A stretch of 64,000 nucleotides of DNA from Rhodobacterales bacterium (GTDB taxonomy: Bacteria; Pseudomonadota; Alphaproteobacteria; Rhodobacterales; Rhodobacteraceae): the NCBI GenBank assembly GCA_030540655.1, contig JAUNVT010000003.1:1-64000 (forward strand), in the 5' to 3' direction. Below are positions 37,901 through 46,722 of this stretch, in pieces (position 1 is the first letter of the stretch; every line of letters starts with the position of its first letter). The notes under the pieces are model-generated. The model saw only the letters and a list, made by a program, of their open reading frames with translations. It ran no database searches and was not told where the DNA came from. Position numbers and translations under genes: made by a program.

Positions 37901-38782
37901 CGTGTCGATGATGTTGAAGCCCTTGCGCTTGACCACCTGCAACGCGACCGTCGTCTGGCCGTTGAACCGCGCGATGCCGTCGCGGTCCTCGAAGGTCAGG
38001 TTGATCTGGGCCAGATCGCCCAGCCTCACGATGCGGTCGCCATTGGTCTTGACCGGCAGCCGGTAGATATCGCGCGTTTCCTCGAAAGAGGACGGGATCT
38101 TCACCGCAAAGGAGCCGCCATCGCTGCGCAGCTCGCCCGCGGCGACAAGCAGGTTGTTGTTGCGCACTGTATTCATCAGCTCGGCGGCGGTTATGTCGTA
38201 TGCTTCCAGCTTCAGCGGGTCGATCACCACCTCGACCAGTTCGTCGCGGTCACCGGCGATGCCGGCCTCCAGCACCGGCTCAAGCGCCTCCAGCCGGTCC
38301 TGAAGATCTCTCGCAACGCGGGCCATCGTGCGTTCGGGGACAGCGCCGGTAAGGTTCACGATCAGGATGGGAAATTCGCTGAAGTTGATTTCGGTGAGTG
38401 TGTATTTCTCTGCCCCCGCGGGAAACTTGGCCTCTGCCGCGCTCATCGAGTCGCGCACGTCGGCCATCACGCGCGTCTTATCCCAGCCGAATTCGAATTC
38501 CAGCGCGATCCCGGCATAGCCTTCGGCGGCCGTGCCGGTCATGTTCTTCAGCCCGTTCAAGTCGCTCAGCTCGGTTTCCATCACCTTGACGAGCAGCTTT
38601 TCGCTGTCTTCGGCCGAGATACCGGGAAAGATGACCGATACGAAGAGTGCGGGGATATCAATATCCGGATCGCCCTCCTTGGGCAGGCTGATATAGGCCA
38701 GACTGCCTGCCATAATGCTGAGCACGACAAAGGCCAGCACCATCCGCGCGCGGCGAGCGGCCCAGTCAACGATCCCGGTCAT
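34976..38782 (-). CDS. RND-family efflux permease with extra membrane insert
   Basis: A 1268-aa inner-membrane pump, about 200 residues longer than AcrB-type proteins. The usual RND frame is present: an N-terminal helix, porter domain (PKEGDPDIDIPALFVSV region), the TM4 motif LAVGMLVDGAIVVVEYADRR around 395-412, and the TM10 motif GIVVNNNIVLIDTY around 1070. Between helix 6 and helix 7 (about 497-620) lies an added block with hydrophobic runs at about 508-542 and 547-590, and the C-terminus has a roughly 90-residue cytoplasmic tail. The second TM4 Asp of AcrB is Gly here and the TM10 Lys is Asn. Start overlaps the adaptor stop by four bases. Substrate unknown; no outer-membrane TolC gene nearby. 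Confidence 0.93.
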   Translation of the reverse strand: MTGIVDWAARRARMVLAFVVLSIMAGSLAYISLPKEGDPDIDIPALFVSVIFPGISAEDSEKLLVKVMETELSDLNGLKNMTGTAAEGYAGIALEFEFGWDKTRVMADVRDSMSAAEAKFPAGAEKYTLTEINFSEFPILIVNLTGAVPERTMARVARDLQDRLEALEPVLEAGIAGDRDELVEVVIDPLKLEAYDITAAELMNTVRNNNLLVAAGELRSDGGSFAVKIPSSFEETRDIYRLPVKTNGDRIVRLGDLAQINLTFEDRDGIARFNGQTTVALQVVKRKGFNIIDTAALVRRTVADAQKGWPDGLKAAVDVGTSNDQSRIVGSMVSQLEGSVLTAIALVMIVMLATLGIRPALLVGFAIPTSFLLTFALMGVMNITISNIVMFGLILAVGMLVDGAIVVVEYADRRISEGSGPMTAYVEAAKRMFWPITSSTATTLCAFLPMLFWPGVAGEFMGMLPVTLIFVLTASLLVALVYLPVLGGVTGRLENWFNARSHQLTRGWWGWHLALFPAAALAVGVAGAAVPGLFRAVLALISGMDMDAILGSVIPALGAAFALLILSVVLGAVAVAGVVAILVGLVALWGRASAAWRQISKRALPGRRARTVGAGYSRTWFGRVIHAIVGNPVMPLVTVGAVFVIVGTTLVFYMNNNNGTEFFVESEPEQAIVYVRARGNLSLEQKDHLIGQVEKIVLAEPGIQSAFAFAGDGGLNTYVGDTQPQLDTIGQVQFETIPWEDRPTVKEPWIWGLWDRSISDPAMDGDVIIDDLTTKLARIPGVKVEILGQTGGPASLKPLHLRLKGDDWEQLKDVTRMVRAKFEATEGLKLVEDTLPLPGIDWQIDVDVEKAGRFGADVAAVGGMVQLVTRGLLLDTMRVPSSDEEIDIRARVPKKDRVLSTLDTLKVRTDRGLVPLSNFITIKPVKKLAQIDRIDQTRYFDVKAAVIAGMTATTKAPDGRETTQILTANERITYLTDWLDSGVLPAGISYEWTGDQADQEESGAFLQKAFVGALGLMFIILLAQFNSVYNAVLVLLAVVLSTTGVLVGMLVMGQTFSIIMTGTGIVALAGIVVNNNIVLIDTYQEFSRYMPALEAITRTTEARIRPVLLTTITTMAGLAPMMFGLSLDFVNGGYSFNSPTALWWKQLATAVVFGLGIATALTLVFTPSMLALRIWLGSYAHWLARAAAALSMGRTSRAARDWALAREARNRITPEIIWDDGSVMPGEQPDYRDLRGKDLGLADLKRIVKVGEVPEDDQQPKGPMRAAE

Positions 38783-39984
38783 TGCGCCGCACCGCCGAAG
38801 CTGGCCCGGACAGGTGCACCTTCCACGACATATTCCTGTCCGATCACAATCACATCGGCGTCGGCCGGCAAACCGGTAACCCAGATGCCTTCCGCGCTGT
38901 CGCGGATCAACGTCACGGGAGCGAAATCGGCCTTGGTGTTGTCCGTCACGATCCGCACGCCCAGCGTTCCCTCATCGTTCAGCGTCAGAGCCGATTGCGG
39001 CAGCAGATGGGCGGGTGTGCCTTCGGCCGAGATCGCGATCTCGGCGGTCTGGCCGTCACGGAATGAAAGATCAGGGTTTGGCACCGCCACTTCGACGCGG
39101 AAGGTGCGGGTTTCGGGATCGGCCGAGCGGGCAACGAAGGTCACCTTGCCCGTCACCTTCTGCCCGCCGACCAGTTGCGCCCGGGCGGGCGCGCCGGTGA
39201 CAACGCGCGCCACATTGGCCTCTGCCACGAAACCGACCAGCTTGATCGGGTCCAGCTGGACCACCGTCGCGCAAAGCGCGCCCGGCTGCAACAGGCTGCC
39301 GAGTTCGGCCGTGTCCGATTCCAGCAGCCCGGCAAAGGGCGCGGTGATATCAAGACGTTTCAGTTCCTCCCTGGCGGCGGCAACCGCTGCCTCGGCGGCC
39401 TCGATCCCGGTATGCGCGGCATCCAACCCCGATCTCGCCGCCTGCACCGCCGCCTCGCCCGAACTGAGCGCGGCCCGCGCCGCGGCGATGCGCGTGTCGG
39501 ATGCATAGCCGCTTTGCCCCAGTTTCGCCGCTGCCGTTTCGTTCAGACGCGCTTCGGCAAGGCGCGCTTCGGCCTCGGCCAGCCGGGCTTTCGCCTCGGG
39601 CACGCGCGTTTCGGCTTCGGCGCGCAGCGCCGTTGCCTCGGCCAGAGCCGCCGGCCTTGTGCCGGGGGCAAGCTCGCACAGCGTCTGGTTCTCCTCGACA
39701 AAGTTGCCCTTGCGCAGCGGCGCGCTGATCACCTTTCCGGCGGTCTCGGCGCGCACTTCGACCTGCCGGTCAGCTTCGGTCCGGCCGCGCAGCACGACAG
39801 CATTGTCCATGTCCTGCGCATGGCTGTGGATCGCAACCACGCCGATGGCATCTGTTTTCGCGGGGGATGCGGCCACCGTTTCGGGCGCCTTGTCCTCCGC
39901 CTTCACTGTGTCGGGCCGATGAAAGACAAAAACATAGATTGCCAGCGTCACGGCGATAGCCGCCAGGATAGAAAACAACCGCAT
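38779..39984 (-). CDS. RND efflux adaptor (membrane-fusion protein)
   Basis: A 401-aa periplasmic adaptor. An N-terminal membrane anchor (LFSILAAIAVTLAIYVFVF) is followed by the biotinyl-lipoyl half motif (VEVRAETAGKVISAPLRKGN), then an Ala/Glu-rich coiled-coil hairpin of about 110 residues (AEAETRVPEAKARLAEAEAR and onward), the second lipoyl half (LKRLDITAPFAGLLESDTAE), and beta-barrel/membrane-proximal domains. It bridges the RND permease to an outer-membrane channel. AAAGGTG precedes the ATG, and the permease gene overlaps its stop by four bases. No regulator gene is adjacent; the divergent neighbour is an envelope-assembly gene. Confidence 0.93.
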   Translation of the reverse strand: MRLFSILAAIAVTLAIYVFVFHRPDTVKAEDKAPETVAASPAKTDAIGVVAIHSHAQDMDNAVVLRGRTEADRQVEVRAETAGKVISAPLRKGNFVEENQTLCELAPGTRPAALAEATALRAEAETRVPEAKARLAEAEARLAEARLNETAAAKLGQSGYASDTRIAAARAALSSGEAAVQAARSGLDAAHTGIEAAEAAVAAAREELKRLDITAPFAGLLESDTAELGSLLQPGALCATVVQLDPIKLVGFVAEANVARVVTGAPARAQLVGGQKVTGKVTFVARSADPETRTFRVEVAVPNPDLSFRDGQTAEIAISAEGTPAHLLPQSALTLNDEGTLGVRIVTDNTKADFAPVTLIRDSAEGIWVTGLPADADVIVIGQEYVVEGAPVRASFGGAAQ

Positions 39985-40203
39985 GAAGCACCTTTCCGGA
40001 AATCCCCGCTGTGATAACGCAAATCAAAGCCGGGGTCACAGATTTCTTCCGGGCAAATACGCGCGGGGCCGCCTGTTGGATTGCGTTCGCGTCTCGGGCG
40101 GTACGCTTTGGCCAGACGCCCCCACGCCCGCGCAGCCCTTGGCAGCCCCCGCGCGACGCGCTAAGAGAAGCAAAACCGCAGCAACGCAAGGCAGGCGCCC
40201 TCA

Positions 40204-40905
40204 GTGAGTGACAGCGACAGTTTCATCGAAGAGGTCAGCGAGGAAGTCCGCCGCGACCGTCTCTTCGGCCTCATGCGCCGCTATGGCTGGATCGCGGTTC
40301 TGGCTGTCATCCTGCTGGTCGGCGGCGCCTCGTGGCATGAATGGCGCAAGGCGCAGGATCGCAATCGGGCCGAGGCGCTGGGCGATGCGATGCTGGCCGC
40401 GCTGGAAGCCGATGGCGGACCCGCGCGTGCGGCAGCGCTTGAGAATGTGGAAGCAGCAGGCCCCGGCAGCCGCGCCGTGATCGACATGCTGGCCGCCGCC
40501 GAAGAGTTGCAGGAGGATCCCAAGGCGGCGCGTGAGCGTCTGCTGCGGGTGGCAGAAGATCCTGATGTAGCAACAATTTACCGCCAGATCGCCACGTTGA
40601 AGGCGGTAATGATTCCGGGCGATGACATGGATGCCGCCGCCCGCCGTTCCCTGCTTGACGGTCTGGCGCTGGGGGGCGGCCTGACGCGCCTTCTGGCCGA
40701 GGAGCAACTGGCCTATCTGGATATCGATCAGGGTAATGACGGTGCGGCAATCGACCGTCTGCGCAATATCGAAGGCAATGCCGAGGCTACGCCGGGCTTG
40801 CGCCGCCGCGCGACACAAGTGATTGTCGCGCTTGGCGGGGATGCGGACCCGGCGGTCGAGGGTGGGGGTGGCGCGGAGGCCGCCGCTGCTGCAACGGGCG
40901 AATAG
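40204..40905 (+). CDS. YfgM-like tetratricopeptide membrane protein
   Basis: A 233-aa protein with one N-terminal membrane helix (YGWIAVLAVILLVGGASW, residues about 27-44) and a periplasmic helical-repeat domain of the YfgM/TPR_21 family (DRNRAEALGDAMLAALEADG, then AAAEELQEDPKAARERLLRV). In enterobacteria YfgM associates with the SecYEG-linked chaperone PpiD and is encoded next to bamB and der, exactly the order here. It starts with GTG. The C-terminus ends in an Ala/Gly/Glu-rich low-complexity stretch. Confidence 0.85.
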   Translation: MSDSDSFIEEVSEEVRRDRLFGLMRRYGWIAVLAVILLVGGASWHEWRKAQDRNRAEALGDAMLAALEADGGPARAAALENVEAAGPGSRAVIDMLAAAEELQEDPKAARERLLRVAEDPDVATIYRQIATLKAVMIPGDDMDAAARRSLLDGLALGGGLTRLLAEEQLAYLDIDQGNDGAAIDRLRNIEGNAEATPGLRRRATQVIVALGGDADPAVEGGGGAEAAAAATGE

Positions 40906-40976
40906 GCCGCGCACCGCCCCTGCAAGACAGGGCGCAGTTGAACATACGGGACGCATACGAAAAAAGGATGCACGCG

Positions 40977-42320
40977 GTGACACGTAACGGAACGATCATT
41001 GGCCTAGTCGCGTGTGCGATATTCCTGGCCGCTTGCGGCGAAAAAGACACGGTTCTGCCTGGCAAGCGCGAGGGGCTGCGCGAAGTTCTGGTGACAGATC
41101 AGGCCGAGGCGGCTGCCAGCGAAGTGGTGGGGGCCGCCGGACCCAATGTCGTCGCACCTGTGCGACTGGCGCCTGCCAGGCTGAACGCCAACTGGACCCA
41201 GCGCATCGGTACCCCCGCCACACGTGCCGAGCACCCGGCGCTCAGCACCGCACCAAACCTGATCTGGACGGCTGCAATCGGCCGAGGCGACGGTGAACGC
41301 AGCCGGATTACCGCCGATCCGGTCGTCGCGGGCGGCCGCGTTTTCACAATGGATGCGAACGCGCGGGTCAGCGCGCACGGTATCAATGGCGCTGCGCTCT
41401 GGGCCACCAGCCTGGTGCCGCCGACCGATTCGCCGACCGAAGGCAGCGGTGGCGGGCTGGCTTACGGCGACGGCAAACTCTTCGCCTCAACCGGATTTGG
41501 CCGCATCTCGGCGCTGGACCCCGCAACAGGGCGTGTCCTGTGGCATCAGGCGCTGCTGGAGACAGGCAGCGCAACGCCCACGGTCATGGGCAAACTGGTC
41601 TATATCGTCGCGGGTGACGAAACGGGCTGGGCACTGCATACCGACACCGGGCGCATCGCTTGGCGGGTGTCGGCCGCACCCAGCGTGAACAACGTGCTGG
41701 GCGGGCCTGCACCGGCATTGTCTGACGCATACGCCATCTTTGCATTTGGCTCGGGCGAAGTGCAGGGCGCGTTCCGGCGGGGCGGTTTGCGCATGTGGGA
41801 TGCCTCTGTCGCCGGCCGCCGGAGCGGGCTGGCGCAAAGCACGATGACAAGCATTGCCGGCGATCCGGTGATTTATGGCGACCGCGTTTACGTGGGCAAC
41901 CAGTCGGGGCGCATGTCGGCGTTTCAGATTGCCAACGGGCAGCGGCTGTGGACGGCGGATGAAGGCCCGATGAATCCTGTCTGGGCAACTGCCGATTCGG
42001 TATTCCTGATATCCGACAAGAACGAGTTGGTGCGTTTGCGCGCCGCTGATGGAAGCCGCGTCTGGGGCACAAAACTGCCCTTCTTCGTTAAATCCAAGCC
42101 AAAGCGTCAGGCAGAGGTTTTCGCCCATTACGGGCCGATTCTTGCTGGGGGGCAGCTGATTGTCGCATCCAACGACGGCTATCTGCGGTTCTTCGACCCG
42201 GCGTCGGGGGGGCTGCGCGGCTCTGTCGCGGTGCCGGGCGGCGCGACAACCAATCCGGTGGTTGCGGGCGGCGTTCTTTATGTCGTGGGGGCCAATGGGC
42301 AACTGTATGCTTTCCGCTGA
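40977..42320 (+). CDS. bamB: Outer-membrane protein assembly factor BamB (PQQ-like beta-propeller lipoprotein)
   Basis: A 447-aa lipoprotein with signal MTRNGTIIGLVACAIFLAAC, lipobox LAAC and modified Cys20. The mature part is an eight-bladed PQQ-like propeller with repeated motifs such as ISALDPATGRVLWHQALLET and LHTDTGRIAWRVS. It takes part in the BAM machine that folds beta-barrel proteins into the outer membrane. The GTG at 40977 is preferred because an AAAAAAGG lies 9 nt upstream; the ATG at 40968 sits directly against that Shine-Dalgarno. It lies between the YfgM-like gene and der, as in many proteobacteria. Confidence 0.9.
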   Translation: MTRNGTIIGLVACAIFLAACGEKDTVLPGKREGLREVLVTDQAEAAASEVVGAAGPNVVAPVRLAPARLNANWTQRIGTPATRAEHPALSTAPNLIWTAAIGRGDGERSRITADPVVAGGRVFTMDANARVSAHGINGAALWATSLVPPTDSPTEGSGGGLAYGDGKLFASTGFGRISALDPATGRVLWHQALLETGSATPTVMGKLVYIVAGDETGWALHTDTGRIAWRVSAAPSVNNVLGGPAPALSDAYAIFAFGSGEVQGAFRRGGLRMWDASVAGRRSGLAQSTMTSIAGDPVIYGDRVYVGNQSGRMSAFQIANGQRLWTADEGPMNPVWATADSVFLISDKNELVRLRAADGSRVWGTKLPFFVKSKPKRQAEVFAHYGPILAGGQLIVASNDGYLRFFDPASGGLRGSVAVPGGATTNPVVAGGVLYVVGANGQLYAFR

Positions 42321-42368
42321 TCGCTCTTTGCTTTAACAAGGCGGCTTGATCCGTCCCGGAGCGCCAGA

Positions 42369-43820
42369 ATGACTTTCAGCCTCGCTATCGTGGGGCGCCC
42401 GAATGTGGGCAAATCCACGCTGTTCAACCGCCTTGTCGGCAAGCGCCTTGCGCTGGTCGATGATCAGCCAGGGGTGACGCGCGATCTGCGCGAGGGCGCG
42501 GCGCGTCTGGGTGATCTGCGCTTTACCGTCATCGACACGGCGGGGCTGGAGGAGGCGACGGACGAATCGTTGCAAGGACGGATGCGCAAGCTGACCGAGC
42601 GCGCGGTGGACATGGCCGATATCTGCCTTTTCATGATCGACGCCCGCACCGGGATCACGCCGACGGACGAGGTTTTCGCGGAAATCCTGCGCAAGCGCTC
42701 CAGGCATGTGATATTGGCGGCGAACAAGGCCGAAGGATCGGCCGCCGATGCCGGCGTGATCGAAGCCTATTCACTTGGTCTGGGCGAGCCGATCCGCCTG
42801 TCGGCGGAGCATGGCGAGGGGCTGAACGATCTTTATTCCATACTGATGCCGCTTGCTGACGGGTTCGAGGAACGCGCCGCTGCCGACGCGCCCGAGGTGG
42901 ACGTCTCCATTGACGAGGATGACCCCGATGCGCCGCGTATGCCAACCGCGCAAAGGCCGCTCCAGATCGCGGTCGTGGGCCGGCCCAACGCCGGAAAATC
43001 GACCCTGATCAATACGATATTGGGCGAAGATCGTCTTTTGACCGGCCCTGAGGCAGGGATCACGCGCGATGCGATATCGCTTCAGATCGAATGGGACGGG
43101 CTGCACACGCGCATTTTCGACACCGCAGGTATGCGTAAAAAGGCCCGCGTGCAGGAAAAGCTGGAAAAGCTGAGCGTCAGCGATGGCTTGCGCGCAGTGA
43201 AATTCGCCGAGGTGGTGATCGTCCTTCTGGATGCGGCCATTCCGTTTGAACAGCAGGATCTGCGCATCGCCGATCTGGCCGAGCGCGAGGGCAGGGCGGT
43301 GGTGATCGCCATCAACAAATGGGATCTGGAGCCGGACAAGCAGCAAAAGCTGCGCGATCTGCGCGAGGCATTCGAGCGGCTTTTGCCGCAATTGCGCGGC
43401 GCGCCGATGGTGACGGTTTCGGCGGTGACGGGCAAGGGGCTGGACCGGCTGCGCGCTGCGGTGGAAAAGGCGCATGACGTCTGGAACCGCCGCGTCACCA
43501 CGGCGCAGTTGAACCGCTGGCTGACGGGTATGCTGGAGGCGCATCCGCCCCCTGCGCCCGGCGGCAAGCGAATCAAGATGCGCTACATGACTCAGGCCAA
43601 GACGCGCCCGCCCGGTTTCGTGGTGATGTGCAGCCATCCTGAAAAGCTGCCCGAAAGCTATACCCGCTATCTGGTCAACGGGTTGCGGCTGGATTTCGAC
43701 ATGCCGGGCACGCCGATCCGCCTCTATATGCGCAGCCAGTCGGACAAGAACCCTTACAAGGCCAAGAAGAAGGCTGGCCCCTCCAGCCTGCGCAAACATC
43801 TGGGCAAGCCGCCCAGATAG
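42369..43820 (+). CDS. der: Ribosome biogenesis GTPase Der (EngA)
   Basis: A 483-aa protein with two tandem GTPase domains and a C-terminal KH-like domain. The first G1 motif is GRPNVGKST (residues about 8-16) with DTAG and NKAE motifs. The second is GRPNAGKST (about 207-215) with [11 protein letters not shown] and NKWDLE. The KH-like part (about 390-465) includes [20 protein letters not shown]. It acts in maturation of the 50S ribosomal subunit. CGGAGCG precedes the ATG. It converges with serS. Confidence 0.97.
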   Translation: MTFSLAIVGRPNVGKSTLFNRLVGKRLALVDDQPGVTRDLREGAARLGDLRFTVIDTAGLEEATDESLQGRMRKLTERAVDMADICLFMIDARTGITPTDEVFAEILRKRSRHVILAANKAEGSAADAGVIEAYSLGLGEPIRLSAEHGEGLNDLYSILMPLADGFEERAAADAPEVDVSIDEDDPDAPRMPTAQRPLQIAVVGRPNAGKSTLINTILGEDRLLTGPEAGITRDAISLQIEWDGLHTRIFDTAGMRKKARVQEKLEKLSVSDGLRAVKFAEVVIVLLDAAIPFEQQDLRIADLAEREGRAVVIAINKWDLEPDKQQKLRDLREAFERLLPQLRGAPMVTVSAVTGKGLDRLRAAVEKAHDVWNRRVTTAQLNRWLTGMLEAHPPPAPGGKRIKMRYMTQAKTRPPGFVVMCSHPEKLPESYTRYLVNGLRLDFDMPGTPIRLYMRSQSDKNPYKAKKKAGPSSLRKHLGKPPR

Positions 43821-43848
43821 CGGCAATCACGCGCGCCGGATGTGGAGG

Positions 43849-43884
43849 CTGGCAGGAACGGCAAGCAACGCCGCTTCCTGCCAG
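43849..43884 (+). terminator. Long hairpin after der
   Basis: CTGGCAGGAA (43849-43858) and TTCCTGCCAG (43875-43884) form a perfect 10-bp stem with an inner CGGC/GCCG pairing. It lies 29 nt past the der stop. The following TTCTG is only a weak U-run; the remaining sequence to 44063 shows no gene. Confidence 0.5.
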
Positions 43885-44063
43885 TTCTGAACGCAGGTAC
43901 CGATCAGCGCCAGGATCTCAAAGGCATGGCATGCAGGCTGCACCGGCGGCTGGATCTGCGGGATGGACACGGGCCCGCTTTGACCCCGCCAAACCCGGGA
44001 GCGAGCAGTGCGAGGGCATCAAAGCGGGGCATCATGCCATTCTTTCTGTAGAGCAATGTGGCG

Positions 44064-45356
44064 TCAGATCAGTTCGCCATCCGCGCTCAGCATGGATTTG
44101 CCACCCAGATAGGGATGCAGCGCCTCGGGCAGGCGTACGGCGCCATCGGCCTGCTGGCCATTTTCCAGCACTGCGATCAGGCAGCGCCCCACGGCAAGGC
44201 CCGAGCCGTTCAGCGTGTGCACGAATTGCGGCTTGCCGCCGTCACTGGGCTTGAACCGCGCATTCATCCGCCGGGCTTGAAAATCGCCGCAGGTGGATAC
44301 GGAACTGATTTCGCGATAGGTGTCCTGTCCCGGCAGCCAGACTTCGATATCGTGGGTTCGGCGTGAAGCAAAACCCATGTCACCCGTGCATAGCACGACG
44401 GTGCGATAGGGAAGGCCCAGCTTTTCAAGGATGCCTTCGGCGCAGGCGGTCATGCGGTCCAGTTCGGCCCGGCTGGCATCGGGATGGGTGATGCTGACCA
44501 TCTCGACCTTTTCAAACTGGTGCTGGCGCAGCATTCCCGACGTGTCGCGCCCGGCCGACCCGGCCTCGGAGCGGAAACATTGCGTATGCGCCACATAGCG
44601 GCGCGGCAGCGAGGATTCCTCGACCACTTCACCATTGACTAGGTTCGTCACCGGCACTTCGGCCGTGGGAACCAGCCACCAGCCATCGGTCGTCTTGTAG
44701 CTGTCTTCGCCGAATTTGGGCAATTGTCCAGTGCCGATCATCATCTCCTCGCGCACCAGAACAGGGGTCCATGTCTCGGTCAGGCCATTTTCGTCCACAT
44801 GAGTGTCCAGCATGAACTGAGCCAGCGCGCGGTGGATGCGCGCAACCGCGCCTGACAGGACGACAAAGCGCGTGCCGCTCAGCTTGGCACCCGCCTCAAA
44901 ATCCATTCCGGGCAGGACGCCCGCGATCTGATAATGTTCGCAGGGGGTGAAATCATAGATGGCGGGCGTGCCCCAGCGGCGGATCTCGATATTATCAGCC
45001 TCATCCTCGCCATCTGGCACATCATCCAATGGCAGGTTGGGCAAGCCCATCAGCAGATTGGTCAACTCGGCATCCAGGCTCTTGGCCTCGGCCGTCATGT
45101 CGGCAATCTCTGCCTTTTTCTCTCCCACCAGCGTGCGCAACCGCTCAAATTCCGTGTTATTGCCGTCCGCCTTGGCGGCTCCCGCGTCCTTGGAGGCCTT
45201 GTTCTGCTCGGCCTGTGCCGTTTCGGCGGCAGAAATTCGGGCGCGGCGCGCCTCGTCCAGTGCCAGAATGCCGCCTGCGGCAGCCTCGTTTCCGCGCCGG
45301 GTCAGCGTGGCGTCAAAGGCGGCGGGGTTTTCGCGGATCGCGCGGATATCGTGCAT
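44064..45356 (-). CDS. serS: Seryl-tRNA synthetase
   Basis: A 430-aa class II synthetase that charges tRNA-Ser. The N-terminal coiled-coil arm (about 30-105, [20 protein letters not shown], then [20 protein letters not shown]) contacts the tRNA long variable arm. Motif 2 is [20 protein letters not shown], then [10 protein letters not shown], and motif 3 [24 protein letters not shown] lies upstream of the ATG. It is in the same direction as the MFS gene, 45 nt downstream of it, so read-through is possible. Confidence 0.97.
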   Translation of the reverse strand: MHDIRAIRENPAAFDATLTRRGNEAAAGGILALDEARRARISAAETAQAEQNKASKDAGAAKADGNNTEFERLRTLVGEKKAEIADMTAEAKSLDAELTNLLMGLPNLPLDDVPDGEDEADNIEIRRWGTPAIYDFTPCEHYQIAGVLPGMDFEAGAKLSGTRFVVLSGAVARIHRALAQFMLDTHVDENGLTETWTPVLVREEMMIGTGQLPKFGEDSYKTTDGWWLVPTAEVPVTNLVNGEVVEESSLPRRYVAHTQCFRSEAGSAGRDTSGMLRQHQFEKVEMVSITHPDASRAELDRMTACAEGILEKLGLPYRTVVLCTGDMGFASRRTHDIEVWLPGQDTYREISSVSTCGDFQARRMNARFKPSDGGKPQFVHTLNGSGLAVGRCLIAVLENGQQADGAVRLPEALHPYLGGKSMLSADGELI

Positions 45357-45401
45357 GGCGGTAGTCCTTGTGGCGCAGGTGACTCGGGAGTGCTGGCAAT
45401 C

Positions 45402-46628
45402 TTATGCACCAGATCGCGAGCGAGTTGTAGAGCGCTCGCGCCCTGCCCATTGCACCACGCCCAGCCCCAGAAGGCCCATGAGGCCGAAGCCGGCAACCAG
45501 GGGGACGATCGTGCCATCGAAAAGGTGGCCGATATAGAAGGATATCGGCAGTGCGATGAAATTTGACAGCGATCCGATCAACGCGGCGCCAAGCCCGGCG
45601 ATATGGCCCAAGGGTTCCATTGCGATCGACGTCAGATTGCCAAACAGGATGCCGACAAAGAAAAATGCCAGGATGAGCCACGCCATGAACAACGCCAGCG
45701 GGGGCGTGCCATCCCAGGCAAAGGCCGGGATCAGGAACAGGAATGACAGTCCTGCAAGCCCGATGAGGGCAAGCCGCGTCAGATGCCGCATGCCCAGCCG
45801 CATCACCAGAAGCGAATTGACCACCGACGCGCCGCCGATCGACAGGGCCGCCATCCCGAAATAGACGGCGAATAACGGCCCTGTCGTGTAGGCCACCTGA
45901 AAGATCTGCTGCGCCGTGCTGAGATAGCTGAGGAAGACGCCAAAGATCAGCCCCAGCGCCACGGTATGCCCGACCGCGACATGGCTTGCCATGATCTCGC
46001 GCAGGCCCGCACCGATGCTGCGGGCGGAAAACGGGCGCCGCGCGGGGCGGGGCAGCGTTTCGGGCTGGCGCGCCGCGAACCACAGGCAGGCAAAGATCCC
46101 CAGCGCGATCATCACCACAAAGGTTGCGCGCCATCCGCTGAGCCAGATGACGGCCTGTCCCAGCGCCGGCGCAACGGTGGGCACAAGGATAAAGACGGCC
46201 ATCACGATGGACATGATCCGCGCCATGGCGCGCCCCTCATACCCGTCGCGCACCAGTGCCATTGTCACGATGCGTGGCGCGGCAGCACCAAACCCTTGCA
46301 GAACGCGGCCCGCAATCATCACTTCCCAATTGCCCGCAAAGAGCGACATGAAGCAGCCGATGGTGAAAATGGCATAGCCGCCATAGATCACCGGCTTGCG
46401 CCCGAAACTGTCCGACAAAGGCCCGGCCAGGGCCTGTCCGACGGCAAAGCCGAGAAAAAGCGACGACACGATGAGCTGGACCGAGTTCGGATCATCCACC
46501 CCAAGGTCAAGACCCATGACATCGAGCGCGGGCAACATGATGTCGGTCGCCAGCGCGCTGGTCGACACCATGATGGCCAGGAGGATCACGAATTCCGGGA
46601 TCGGCAGGGCGGCGACGGGTCTGCGCAT
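45402..46628 (-). CDS. MFS drug-resistance transporter, Bcr/CflA family
   Basis: A 408-aa protein with twelve membrane helices. Helix 1 contains TSALATDIMLPALDVMG, the Bcr/CflA entrance motif, and loop 2-3 carries GPLSDSFGRKPVIYGG, the MFS motif A. Helix 4-5 shows RVLQGFGAAAPRIVTMALVR. The family exports chloramphenicol, bicyclomycin or related small molecules with protons; the substrate here is unknown. The ATG at 46628 with GAGAGG upstream is preferred; the frame is open further upstream without coding character. Nearby same-strand genes are the binding protein upstream and serS downstream. Confidence 0.9.
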   Translation of the reverse strand: MRRPVAALPIPEFVILLAIMVSTSALATDIMLPALDVMGLDLGVDDPNSVQLIVSSLFLGFAVGQALAGPLSDSFGRKPVIYGGYAIFTIGCFMSLFAGNWEVMIAGRVLQGFGAAAPRIVTMALVRDGYEGRAMARIMSIVMAVFILVPTVAPALGQAVIWLSGWRATFVVMIALGIFACLWFAARQPETLPRPARRPFSARSIGAGLREIMASHVAVGHTVALGLIFGVFLSYLSTAQQIFQVAYTTGPLFAVYFGMAALSIGGASVVNSLLVMRLGMRHLTRLALIGLAGLSFLFLIPAFAWDGTPPLALFMAWLILAFFFVGILFGNLTSIAMEPLGHIAGLGAALIGSLSNFIALPISFYIGHLFDGTIVPLVAGFGLMGLLGLGVVQWAGRERSTTRSRSGA

Positions 46629-46722
46629 GTCAAAGGGCCTCTCAAACGGGGAATAGGGGGCGCGGCTGGGGCGCGGCGCCCGCGCGAGGCGCATGGCCCA
46701 GCGCCTTACGCGCGGTTCCCGC

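Noticed and set aside
36671..39508. Long open frame opposite the RND permease and adaptor genes
   Set aside because: Arg/His/Gln-rich artefact of high-GC coding sequence on the other strand.
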